Part shown: piece after piece, positions 48,262 through 60,500 of the stretch
Position numbering within the stretch: the first letter of the stretch is position 1
Layout of the letters: every line of letters begins with the position of its first letter
Position numbers and translations under genes: made by a program
Origin: Cardiocondyla obscurior
Lineage: Eukaryota; Arthropoda; Insecta; Hymenoptera; Formicidae
Length of the DNA: 64,000 nt
Direction: 5' to 3'
Assembly: GCF_019399895.1 (NCBI RefSeq)
Contig: NC_091875.1
Coordinates: forward strand, 1,302,001 to 1,366,000
The notes under the pieces: generated by a model
Database searches by the model: none
What the model saw: the letters and a program-made list of their open reading frames with translations, nothing else
Told to the model about the DNA's origin: nothing

Positions 48262-49407
48262 CTTGCCGTGAAATTTGTTACCGAAAGGACCAGAAAGGCA
48301 GGTTGGCAAAACCGGAAATGACGCCGAGCCGCGACGAGCTTCCGCTGCCGCGGAAAGCCGCTTGAGGCTCTCGAGTCGGCCTGACCCGAGTCGTGTCGCC
48401 GCGCTGCGAAAATGTCAGCTCTCGCTGGTGGCGATCGGTGGTGATTCACGCGTTAGGCCTGTCTGGGCTTGGTCTCGCGCCCACGTCAAACGATCTGCAC
48501 GTCCCCGTGTCATCGAGACGATCGACCGGCCACGTTCTGCTCGGGCCGCTCGAGCAGGTAAGTGACAGTAGCTGTGCAACTCGTTTGTCCTGATCTCGCC
48601 GGGCTGAATTGTCGGCGACGACGGCGGCCGTTAACGCGACGCGCACGATATCAGGTTAAGTGCATTTGCACGGCGACATCCCGCTCGGTTATCGCCCACG
48701 CCTGGCCCGATTGTGCCCTGACATCGACCCCGGACGTAATTGGCGCAAATCGGCACTCTGGCGCTGCCGTTTCCTGCCAGCTGGTAACGATTTCTCACGA
48801 TCGCCAAGTTGGAATTCCCGTTCCCGCTGTCAAGTGCACTTTCTAAAGCGTGACGCATGCCGTTGCCGACGAAAGGGTAAAAAAAAAACGGTTGGAATGC
48901 TATTGGCAACTATCTAATTTATCAGCGAAAGTCAGCTGATAATCTTTAGGTGACTTTGTGTTCTCATTGGGCGGGATGGTAAATAAGAGCCTCGGTTGAT
49001 TTATATGTTTTTTGTTGTACTACAAAATGTTTAAATAAAAAAAGAAAAAAAGAAATATTTATTTGAAAGATGATATTTTGCTAGAGAATAATGCAATTTG
49101 TGTATTTTTGTGGAATGTATCACTTGGGGTGCTGATTAAATAATTATTTAATTTTAAGTTTTTTTTTTTTCTGGTAATTCTTATTTAGTATTACTATGTG
49201 GCAATTATCATGTGTCTGTTAATTATATGTAAGGTATAAATTATATTAGGAACAAGTCAGTGCTTGTATGTTGAAAGATATTAATTATGTATAATTGATG
49301 TAAAATTTATTAAGGGCACATTACTTATGTAAGATATTAAATCATAATTTTAATATGTAAAAGTAATAAAAAAAACTTGTTTTATTGATATAAGCAATAT
49401 TTTTAGG
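48262..49407. promoter_or_regulatory. Divergent promoter, RPS18 / DCLK, with DCLK noncoding exon
   Basis: The segment 48280-48900 is CpG-rich and lies between two genes that diverge. The plus-strand GAGCAG|GTAAGTGA at 48552-48565 is a strong donor for a noncoding first DCLK exon ending at 48557, which could join the acceptor TTTTTAG just before 49407. On the minus strand the RPS18 leader near 48265-48300 has pyrimidine-rich CTTTCTGG and CCTTTCGG, compatible with a TOP-type start, though the exact site is inference. Confidence 0.5.
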
Positions 49408-52400
49408 ATGATGGAAGAACCACTGAGTCAAGGTGCTTCACCATCTAATGATGACAACTTTTCGGCGGGTGGTGGTGGTGGTGGTGAACTCAATTCAACC
49501 ACCATAGTCAGTTTAGATGAAAGAATATTGGACGTTACATCACGACACACTCTAAATATCATTAGAACACCTCCAACTAAGAAAGCCAAGAGAGTTCGAT
49601 TTTTCCGTAATGGAGACAAGTATTACACAGGTGTTGTGATGGCAGTGACGCCTGAACGGTATCGCAGCTTCGATAGCCTTGCAACCGATTTAACTCGTGC
49701 TCTGGTGTCGAACGTTACGTTGCCAAATGGGGTGCGAACGATATACACTATGAACGGTCGCAAAGTGCAAAGCGTCGGTGATCTAGAGGATGGCAAATGC
49801 TACGTGGTGTCTGGCCAAGGAGAACTTTTTAAAAAGGTCGAGTATTCAGCATCCAAGGTCCGTCGAGGGAGCTCGCTGTCTGGACTGCCGCAGTCACCGG
49901 CATCCAGCAGCGGTGGCGGTGGTACCGGCAGGCAGACCAGCGCTATTCCGCTGTGCGTGAAAGCGCGCATCGTGACGCTGATCCGCCACGGTACCAAGCC
50001 ACGTAAAGTGATGCGCTTATTGTTAAACAAACGCAATGCACCGAGCCTCGAGCACGCGATGGAAGCGATTACAGAGGCGGTAAAACTCGACACTGGAGCG
50101 GTGAGGAAGGTGTACACTTTATCAGGTCAGCAAGTAACTTCACTCGAGCAATTCTTCGAGAACGATGATATTTTTGTTGCTTATGGACCTGAGAAGTCCG
50201 TGCAGGAAGATTTTGAACTGGATTTCGAAGAGAGTAAGTGTGTTCAAAGCTTTCGCCGATGTCCATGGAGTTCTAAACGACAAAGCGGCCCGATGCCTCG
50301 GATGCCGAAAAAATCTGGCAAAAAAACGCTTACGCCACAAGTCAGAACCCCCAGTCCGTCATCTTTAATACTACCGCAACCTTTAAGATTGCATTACACT
50401 GTGGGACACATAATTGGGGATGGAAACTTTGCCATTGTTAGACACTGCACCCACAAGTGAGTATTTTAAAACACGGAAGTCGTTTAAATAAATAAATAAA
50501 TTTTATATGAATTATGTCAGAAAATATTAACTATAATTTTTAAGATCAAAATATTCTATTTTTTAAAAGATAATTATATATAGCTTTTAATTTGAATATT
50601 TATATAAATAAATGTAAAGCAAAACATTGATAATATCTTAGATCAAGCGGTGCTGAATACGCTATGAAAATTGTGGATAAGTACAAGTGCCAAGGAAAAG
50701 AGACGATGCTAGCAAGTGAAGTAGCGATATTACGACAAGTTTGCCATCCCAATATAATTAGTTTGATCGCGGAACAAGATACTGCCGATCAGCTATTTTT
50801 AGTTATGGAACTCGTCAAAGTACGTCATTAAAATTGAAAGAAACTAATACTGAAATTTAGTTAATGATACATTTTTGATTGAATTTACGATATAAAATTG
50901 AATTACAATGTTATAGGGTGGAGATTTATTCGATGCAATCGCAGCGTCAACGAAATTCTCTGAAGCAGAAGCGAGTGTAATGATTAGTCACTTGACTTCT
51001 GCCTTGGCTTATTTACATTCGCATCATATCGTACATCGCGACGTTAAGCCGGAGAATCTTTTAGTTGAGATGGACGGCAGTCACGTTAGATGCTTAAAGC
51101 TTGGTGATTTTGGACTTGCACAAACAGTTCGAGAACCTTTATACACAGTTTGTGGTACACCTACTTATGTGGCACCGGAAATTCTCGCCGAAACCGGATA
51201 TGGTTTAAAGGTATTAATATATTTAATTTAATTAATATAATTAATTTTTTATGGAAAATTTAGTAATTAAATGTAATAAGTAAGTCACTGCAACAATTAA
51301 TTAGTTGAAACATGATGAAAAATATATTTACATGTCTTGTTTTTCAGATCGATGTATGGGCTGCTGGAGTAATTCTATATATTCTTCTGTGTGGTTTTCC
51401 ACCGTTCGTGTCAGTTGATAATGAACAAGAAGAATTATTTGAACGTATTTTGAGTGGACAATACGAATTTACATCACCCTATTGGGATACGATATCGGAT
51501 TCCGCAAAGCAACTTATCTCGAATATGCTGCAGGCACAGCCAGAATTACGTTTCAGTGCGGAAGATGTGCTAGATCATCCATGGCTCGCGGTAACTGTCA
51601 CTGACATACAACATTATTATTGTACTACTTCACAAGTTAGAAAAATCACCGCGTTACCGCACCCGCATGGCTTAAAATTCCTCTCTCACTTCCTCATAGT
51701 AACTGAAGATAAGTTTATTGGGTGGTTTATTACACGACACGTTAGCTATCGCATTTATTGTTTTGGGCACGATTTCTTCACTCCCACCAGCTCGTTGCGT
51801 TACATTACATAGGAAAAGAGTTCAGTGAGTTTATAAGTATAACGTTTAGAATTCTATTAATAAGTATAACTACAAACATACTATAGAATTAATTTTATAA
51901 ATTAAAAAAAAAAAAAAAAAAAAACGCGTATTAGTAATATTTTTATAGAGATGTAATTTATTAAAAAAAAATTTAATATGATCATTTACTTCATGCGCTG
52001 AACAAAATTTCCATGTTACAAGCGTACGATTGGATACCTATTTGCTTCCTTCACGCTTTGTCGGCTTTATTTAAAACACAAGACTCAGAAAGCTTCTGTA
52101 GTGGTTTGCTGTATCTGTAGCAGTGCTTTTTCTTTTCTTTTGTCCCACCTCTGTATATCAGCAGAGCTTTCTAGGAGGCGAGCAGACCGCAACAACAGCA
52201 GCAGCCACCGACACATCGGCGGAGCAATACTGGAATCAGCAGTGTAAGCCGATAAGATTGGCCACCTTTGAATTCGATTTCAAAAAGCAACGTAATCAGC
52301 GACAGGATGACGATACCACGACGAGAGCTGAATGGAAAAGTGATCATCGCAACACATCGGAGTTTATCAACGCCCAGAAAAAATCGGATGAACAAAATCG

Positions 52401-53727
52401 CGACGAAATCGATTTTGCCAACGGTAATGGCAACGAAAATGATTTAGTGTCTCTTAGTTTCGACTGTCTGAAAGACATTAATAGTTTGAGCCGGTCAATG
52501 CATGATTTAATAGATAATTTGAACGATAACAGAATAATGCGACGCCGCCTCGAATCGCAAAGTGCTACTTCATCGCTCAATAGCATTCCAGAGAATTTTA
52601 ATGTATGCAATTATCGCAGTAACTCACCAATTTGTGGCGAAACCGCCGAAAAAGTAGTCACGACTTCCAAAAATCATCAAGGTGATCAGAAAAACGGAAA
52701 CTCAATGCAAGAATCAGAACACCTTTACTCGTATTGCGGAACACCAAAGTCAAAGAATAAATTAATAAATCGGCAAAATAAATGCAACCAGAAGAATATC
52801 TATGAAATAAATTGTGAAAGGAGATTTGACAGTGATGATTTTCGCAATAGCAATGCGACTGCATCGACATCGAGCAACAGCCTGTCTTGTGATAGTTTAA
52901 CCGGTAATGATATTGAGACTTCTGATAGTTTTGTAAATATTCAATTTGCTCGATTGGCATGCGGGCAAAAATCAAGCTCGACGCAAAGCATGGAATCAAC
53001 TGACAGCTTCGAGAATGTGAGTTTTCAGTACACGAATCGGAATAATTGTGTTAAAGATCATTCATTACATATTTCTTCGAAGCTCGCGAATAATAAAGAT
53101 CAGAATACATCTGCGAGAATATTACAGACTCAAATAGCTGTGTTAAATACGTTAAGACCACTTAAATTAAACAATCAATCTGGTAAAAAGAACTGTAGTG
53201 GACCTTTTAACAAGATTCAAGAAGTGAATAAATGTACAAAAAATGAGCCGGTAAAGCTACGGCATGAAAAATATATTAATAGGAAGACTCAGATAGATTC
53301 TAAAAATGTTAAGAGTAAAAGACATAGTTGCTTTTCTCCATGTACAACGAGGAGATCGCCTGAGGAAGTTGGTAAAAGTGGCGGTACTAATAAAGTCACA
53401 ACGCGGAAATTTAGTTCGACAGATGAATTGCGTGATGAAATAAGGCAGACGTGTCCGACAGCAAGATCAAAGCGGTTTAGCCTATATTATACACCGCAGC
53501 CGTTGAGGAAAACATATGAAAGTGAAACGAAGACCGGAAGAACCACGTACAAGATGACTGATCGTATTCAGCGATCTGAGATGAACAAGGGAAAAGACGG
53601 TGAGGAGTTGGGAAAAATAGATAGGAGCCGGAGATCAGTGATTGACGCCTCGACGGTCGCTAGCAGGAGTAAATCCAACAAGCAAAATGTTATCGTGAGA
53701 CCAAATAGCATATTAAGAACGAAGTGA
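49408..53727 (+). CDS. DCLK: Doublecortin-like serine/threonine kinase (DCLK)
   Basis: Exons 49408-50456, 50642-50819, 50917-51210, 51348-51590 and 52162-53727 give 1109 aa. Two doublecortin domains come first (about residues 58-145, KRVRFFRNGDKYYTGVV; about 180-270, VTLIRHGTKPRKVMRLLLN), binding microtubules. A CaMK-type kinase domain follows (about 325-588): glycine loop IGDGNFAIV, lysine in YAMKIVDK, catalytic HRDVKPENLL, DFGLAQ, CGTPTYVAPE, DVWAAGVILYILLCG. All catalytic residues are intact. The last exon adds about 520 residues rich in serine, asparagine and lysine with no recognised domain, ending RPNSILRTK. If exon 4 is not spliced it continues to a stop at 51810-51812, adding about 74 other residues. 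The acceptor is a tandem CAGCAG (NAGNAG). Confidence 0.93.
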
Positions 53728-56559
53728 TAATGAGTAGTAAAGAATTCAGGTGAGATTCGTTAAGGAGATGGACATTGACGTATGACTAGTTCGCCAAAAT
53801 AGCTAAGTGTAGAAGCTAAACTATTTAAAGAAAAGAGTTACTGGGATTAATTAAAATCATTAAGCTGGTTGACATTTGCGTAGCAATTGAACAAACAAAC
53901 CTTATTAAGATAAAAAATTATTTTTAATTTATGTTAATTTATGTTGAAAAAAAGTTTTGTAACACTTCGAATAAAATTAAATTGAAATTACGAAGAATTA
54001 AGTAGAATGATAGGAGGAGGAAAAATTCGGCACTAGAAAGAAGGACACTAAATATTTTGCAAAGATAGAAACAATCTTATATTATTTACATTTTGAATTT
54101 TCTGAATTAAAAATTAATACAATGGTGCAAAAACTTTTTTTAATTTACATAAATTTCAATAAAATTTTTATCACTGTTGAAAATTAAAAGTTGAGAAAGA
54201 CCAAAGACAAATATATAAACAAAGTGCAAAACATTTTTAAGAATAAAGCTTAATTAAAACTCATCAGAAAAAAAAAAAATTATACTTACCAGTATTAACT
54301 TCTAGAGTTAATCTGAAAGAATTACTAGTTATTAAAATCCCGATTGTAATTTATCCTTGTTTTAGTTATTATCTTTTTAGTTAGAGTATGATTAATATGT
54401 AATTAATTTTGCGCGATAGTAAGTGCTAATGACAATGTAACCAATCCGTAATCGTCTAGGATTGGAAGTTAATTGTGTCACCAAACGCGAGATAGCAGTA
54501 GATCATTAACGAATAATGACGATGGCGAGGAAAATGGACGAGTTTGAAATTAAGAACAAAACAAGACATGCCAAATGCATTTAAGTAGATTATTTTATAT
54601 CGGATGTTTATGTAAGAATAGTTGTAGGTAAATCGCAAATAAGCCAAGTATTTAATCGACCCTTTCGGTTCCACGCGAAAGAGGCTTTAACAAAATATAT
54701 ATTAACTAAAGTAAAAATTATATATATATCTATAAATATCATGGCGATTCTTAACTTATTTATTGATATTTGCATATCTTGTCTTAAAGAAAACTTGCTA
54801 TTTTAAGTGCGAATTACAGTGAGTAGTTGGAGTGCAATGTAGGATCGAAAGGGTTCAGGTAGAGAATAGTGACTAGAAGAATAAGAATTCATTTTCGAGC
54901 GATTAATGATTAGTGATTAGCGATTGGTATTAATAACGTAAGAATTTTCATAATGAAAGACAAAGAGCGATGAACTAAGCGATTTTGGAATGCTGGTAAA
55001 GCGTAGTGCACATTGAACTTATTCAAGGGAAGGCGAGAAGATAATTATTTTTATAAACAAATCGTATTAGCAATAAGATGCGACACTGAAAAATTGACGA
55101 ACGAATGTATGCGCTGCAGAAAAAGAAAGATAACTATTGTTAAAATTATTTTTGTCGGTATTGATATGGCACGAGTAAAAATTCAGTGTTCTTTTTAGGA
55201 AATTAGATAAATCGGCCAGTTTCATCTATTTTTTAAGTATAACTTTATATGAAAATGAAGACTAAAAGAGAATTTTTCTTGTGGCTTAAGATACTCTTAA
55301 TGGATTACCATTTTCTATCGAAGAAGTGTTGCCATTGAATAGATCCCCTGTTTGAAGTAATAAGAACACAAAAGTTTTTTTTAGATTAAACCTATCGAAA
55401 TTAATATGTATACATATATAAAACTTTACATTTGTAAATATCGAATAGATTTGTTTCTTGAAATCTTTTGATCAAGTCTTGTTAAAGCTTCGTTAATTGT
55501 CAGACAATTGTCAGAATTAAAACATCAATCACGTTTTTCGTTGCTCGATTGCTGTTAACTTGTAATCTTACTTTTACTGCAGCGATTCTTGATGATTATT
55601 ATATCACACACATGTGATGTCTGTCGTGTACATAATTTTAATGACGTGTGTGTAAGGATTGACTACTTGTAAAACGATATCGTTACTGTGATTCGTTCGT
55701 TCGTCATTCATTTATATGCGTTTTTTTTTTCTTTTAGCGCGAATCCCAATTTTAGGAATTTGTTAATGGTAATAATAATAATTTTTTTTTGTTTCTCGTT
55801 CTTGTTTTGTTTTATTATTCTTAATGTTGTAATAAGGATACCGATCTACACGCAATTTATGATAATTTATAGGTTTTAAATGTGATTTACGCCAAAAATT
55901 AAAGATGCATATTGTGAATTTAGCTATTTATATTATATATTATTATTATATTATATACACTCTCTTACACACACATACACACAAACATATATATGTATAC
56001 ATAGATATAATATTCGTATAAAAGTAAATTTCTCTCTCTCTCATGTAACTCCACTTTCTAAATTGCATTGTATATCAACTGTGTATCTGTTCGATTGCGA
56101 CTTGCAAAACATTTGAAAATTATTAATTAAATGTGAGAATGCAACACCAAACCACAAGTATTTAGTCTAATACATTATTAGTTAATTTTATGTTTATTTT
56201 CTGAAAAATGACGGCACTGGTATATTAAAACATTACGTTTGATGAAACTTATACTAAAAAATATAATTATTAAATTTCATGGCTGTCACATCTTGAATCT
56301 TTAGTCCCGCCATCATTTCCACTCTAATTGTCTACCTAAAATCATCCAATTAAATATTAATCAAAAGAAAGACGATTAATAAAGACAATTGATTCAATTA
56401 TACATATATATGATTAAATAAAATTTTAAGTTGTGCAGAAATAAATCATATAATTTAACGGTCTGCCGTTTGCACCGACCGTGTTGATTGGTTGTAAAAT
56501 AGTAAATTTAAGAATATGTAAAAATTTTCTAGCTCACGGCCAATCAGCGTGCTCAAAAA
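53728..56559 (+). other. DCLK 3' untranslated region and AT-rich intergenic DNA
   Basis: No coding exon is supported. The first 2-2.4 kb after the DCLK stop is AT-rich and lacks splice-flanked frames, consistent with a long neuronal-type 3' untranslated region. A (CA)n/(TA)n stretch lies at about 55957-56000 and a CT run near 56030-56042. The end of the transcript could not be fixed. Confidence 0.45.
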
Positions 56560-57541
56560 AGTTGTGGTACCCCGTGGGCACAGCTCGCGCGATTTCAACT
56601 GCTCAACTTCACTCCAATCATGGCGCACTTTTTCGGTGAACGTCGCCGGTTTCGGTCCCGCATTTCGTATCGCGATAAACGTGTTAACTTTTCGCGTTCG
56701 AGACTAATATGTGCGCCACATGATTGCCGAGGGTGCCGGGAGTACGGGGATATGGGGGATCGTCGAGACGTTCGGGTAGAGAGACATAATCGGGCGAAAC
56801 ATTTTCGGGGTCGCGGATCGTGCGAGGGAGTAAAGTGTTCCGTGCCAATGGCGGCGGAAGGACACCGGGAAAATGGCGGACGGGGTCCGATGACGACGAG
56901 ATCGCGGCGGCGTAGACCTCACACCCATACTATACCGCAGAAACGCGTCACCTTGCCCTTGAAAAGTATCAACACCGCTCGACGTCGTAGCACGGGGGTC
57001 ATTCATTCCGAACATCACAAATTGAGCGAAACGATTGGGAAAGAGCGGAAGAGGTAACGGGAATTTGTCATAGAATTAATCTAGCACTTTTAAGTAAAAG
57101 CTCGAGGGGGGTTACGTCAGATTGCGCCGGATCGTAAACGTGATAGATCTAGAATGCACTTGGGTCCGCGCGGAACATCGGCTCGGGACAGTCGGGACTC
57201 GCGAGGTAAGGCGCATGTGTGGCAGTGTTCCCCTTCCCTTAGCCCCCACCATACTCTCCCGCGTGCAAGTCTACCGCTTGACGACGCACTGCACAGTTGG
57301 TAGTCGGCGCTCTCCGCATGTTGTTCCTAGTTCGAAAGTCGTGGCGCGCAATTCCGTCCCGGTCACGTTAACATTTTACATATCGAGGGCGCAAACCGTC
57401 CCGCTCTCTTTCTCGCGTGTGACATATCAGTGAGTGTGTGCTTCTTCCTCGTGACCACGGAGGCTGCAAAGGAGTACCTATCGGCGAGCCGCAGGATTTG
57501 CGTAGGACACGCATCGTGCACGAAGCCGCAATTGGATCACG
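56560..57541 (+). promoter_or_regulatory. CpG-rich block: likely 5' exon of an unidentified plus-strand gene
   Basis: G+C and CpG rise sharply here after 3 kb of AT-rich DNA. The block ends in a consensus donor, GATCAC|GTGAGTAC at 57541, and AT-rich intron-like DNA follows. An open frame 56620-57057 (145 codons, MAHFFGERRRFRSR..) begins with an ATG in fair context, but it is arginine-rich and resembles no family I know, so it may be noncoding leader. No downstream exon was recognised in the window, which would fit a long first intron. Confidence 0.4.
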
Positions 57542-60500
57542 TGAGTACAATTACGTTTTAATTATATGCCGCGGCGACGAATGCTTTTTCGTGTTGTATT
57601 GCCACATCGCACGCTGCGAGTAGTTTCGTAGAGGTGCTTGCTCGTTTAATTGTGTCTCGTCGACAAATGACGGAACGTCGGGCGATAGACATGTCACGTG
57701 GCGGTAGCTTCGGAATTTGGTAGCGGCGCGAATTTTCCGTGTGAACAAAATGCTTTTTATTTACTTAGTGACGTTATCAATAAGTGGATAACAATTTCTA
57801 TAATTAAAACGGAAAAGTAGAATGGAAATGTTTGATTGAAATAGAAATACGTACGTTATTGCCCGACGTTGATTTAATTTTATAAAAGAATAGTTGCGAT
57901 TTTTCTAAAATATTTCGCGTCGCTAAAATTACCGCTGCGAAATTGGCAGCGTTGTAAAAATAATATTTTTTTCATCGTGCATTGTTTATGTTATTTTAAG
58001 TTATATTGAATATCGTCGCTCGAATAAGAAACTACTCCAACCGATGTGTAATATTCCACGTGCGAAAATGGCAATTTTTCATGTTCAAATATTAACACGG
58101 CGCCGTTGTACATGCGCCCATATCACACCACGTAATTTATATTCACCGAGTTTACGAAAAACCTCACCCTCGTGGATTGGACGATAGCGCGAGGTAACAT
58201 AATAATCATAACTGAAAATATCATGTGAGCACGAGGGCTCTAAATTGAATGTCGTATTATCCCTTTTCTCGTGCGCAATTTATACGAAAAAGAAAATGGC
58301 AAATATTGATTCGTTTTCCTAATCCTCTTACCGAAGTCGTAATTCTTTTTAAAATAATGTAGTTCGGAGAGAGGGATTTAAAGTCCGTACACATATTTTT
58401 TTTTTTAAATAACACATTTTCAATTAAAAATAATTTCCACAAGTGGTATTTTTAGAAAATTTATAATTGCAAATAAATTTTACAGTAATTGTTTGATCGG
58501 TTCAGAATCATTGAGATTAATTAGTAACAAATAAATTGAGCCTCGAGAGATGAGCAGAGCGGAATTTGAGCTGCATTTGATAGTAAATTTTTACGAATAA
58601 TTTTTGAAAGCAACCGCGATGTTAATGCGAAAGGTACGCGGTGACGTGGCAATTGCTACATTTGCAGAAACGTCACGTCAGGGAAGACGCGGTCGTTCAA
58701 GTAACTACCTACTGCAATTTGGCTAGCGCGGATAAGGGATTTCGTGGTATCGAAATTATTTGCCGTATCGGAACACCTGCCGCGATTATTATCGAAGCGT
58801 AACGGTATTTCTGCGATGCATACGCGTTCTGGCCGCCACCGCTAGACTTGGCGCTCAAACGCGCCGCTAATGATTGTCCCGCGAACGTTGCGTCACGAGG
58901 ACGTTTCTCGAGGTCTTTCGATATACCCTGCACTCGGTGCTTGTATCTATCAATTTATGCTGTACGCAGATTTAACGGTCCGTAATTCCAGCCGCGGCGG
59001 CGAGTCCTCGTGCTTTTTACAAATCGTAGAAGGAGGTCGCGTATTAAATTTTTATTCTGCCTATCATTCGACAACCTTAATATTACAATTAGATATTTTA
59101 CTTCTCGATGCTTGAGTGATTATTTATTTTTGCGCGAGTCAAATTTTTCATTTTTATTTATTCAAGTAATATTTTTTATTTATCTCGACTTCGAGAAATC
59201 CGCGATAATGTTAGGACGCAAAATTGTGAAAGCGTGAATTATTTGCGTGGACGAAAAATTACCCCAGACAATTAATTTTCTTTATTACGGGAAAGTGAAG
59301 ATATTTTATACGTATTATCTGGTCGCAGCGTACATAATTAAGCAACTGAGAGAACCGATGGGATTGCCAAATTTGGTAATTTCTGGCTGATGCGCTTTTG
59401 GTACCACATCGGTTGCATAATGTATCTGCATAAGCGCGATTACCTGATTTTGAATACTGAACATATTGCGTGCGTTTAATTTATCGCCAACAAATTTTTC
59501 TCTTTCGCAACTAAGTATTTTGTTTTCAAAGAAATTTGCATTCCGTAAATTTCAACAGAGCGCGTCAGGACGTCGAGTAATTTGACAAACGTTTGCAATA
59601 TAAAAGTAAAATATTTAACATAGATGGGTAATCAGAATATTCTATTAATAAATAAAAAAGTAGATCGGATATCGGAAAAAAATTGAGCCTCGCTAACGCA
59701 GTAATCGATTCAACTAAATCCAGTCTTTATTCGACTTACAAAAAAAAAAAAAAAAAAAGAAAAAGAAAAAAGGGAAGCATTTAAAAAACAGACTTCGATG
59801 GTGGCAAGCGAACGCGTGTCGTCCATCGACGCAAAAGGGTTACGGATATACAGGGCGTGTTTATTTTTGCACGGCGATCGTCAGTGTAAACACGAGACCG
59901 TCTGTTTCGACGCTTCTCCAATTCGGAAAACGATATACATATAGCAGTTGTTCGTTGATTCACCTTGCAAATAGAGATACTTTGATCGATCTAGACCACT
60001 GCAGTCGATGAAACGATTTAATGACTTCGACAAATAAACTTTAACACTTTTTAATTATAGTTTTTGTTTCTTTTTTCATGCTTTCGATTACGAATTGTTA
60101 AATCAGTTTCGACGGGTCGTTAATTATCCCGCTTGTTGATCGCGCGGAGAAAAGAATGACTCCATTTTTCGGAGATCATTAATCTTATCTACGTTTTGTT
60201 AGACGAAACGCTCACTGATCGCGATAATTAAAAGAAAGCGTGGCACGTGGATTGATGGGCAGGTATTACACGAAACTCGACCATGTAATTAAATTGTAAA
60301 GAAATGTAAACCTCAGTCAAGGCATTAGATGTTTAAAATTTATGCTATTTTATTTTTGAAATATTGCAAACTTAGTTTAGAATAAATCAAAATTTATTGG
60401 CACTTTTTAGCAGCCATCCTGAATACATAAAGGCTATACTAATCGTTGCGCTGCACAAACATTTTTTCCCCTTTACGGATTGAAACAATATTGCCGGCAA

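Noticed and set aside
48631..48917. Frames on both strands between RPS18 and DCLK
   Set aside because: CpG-rich promoter DNA with open frames in several phases and no recognisable protein content.
53941..55900. Possible further DCLK exons or a separate gene
   Set aside because: Only short AT-driven frames without splice phase or family resemblance; better explained as 3' untranslated and intergenic DNA.
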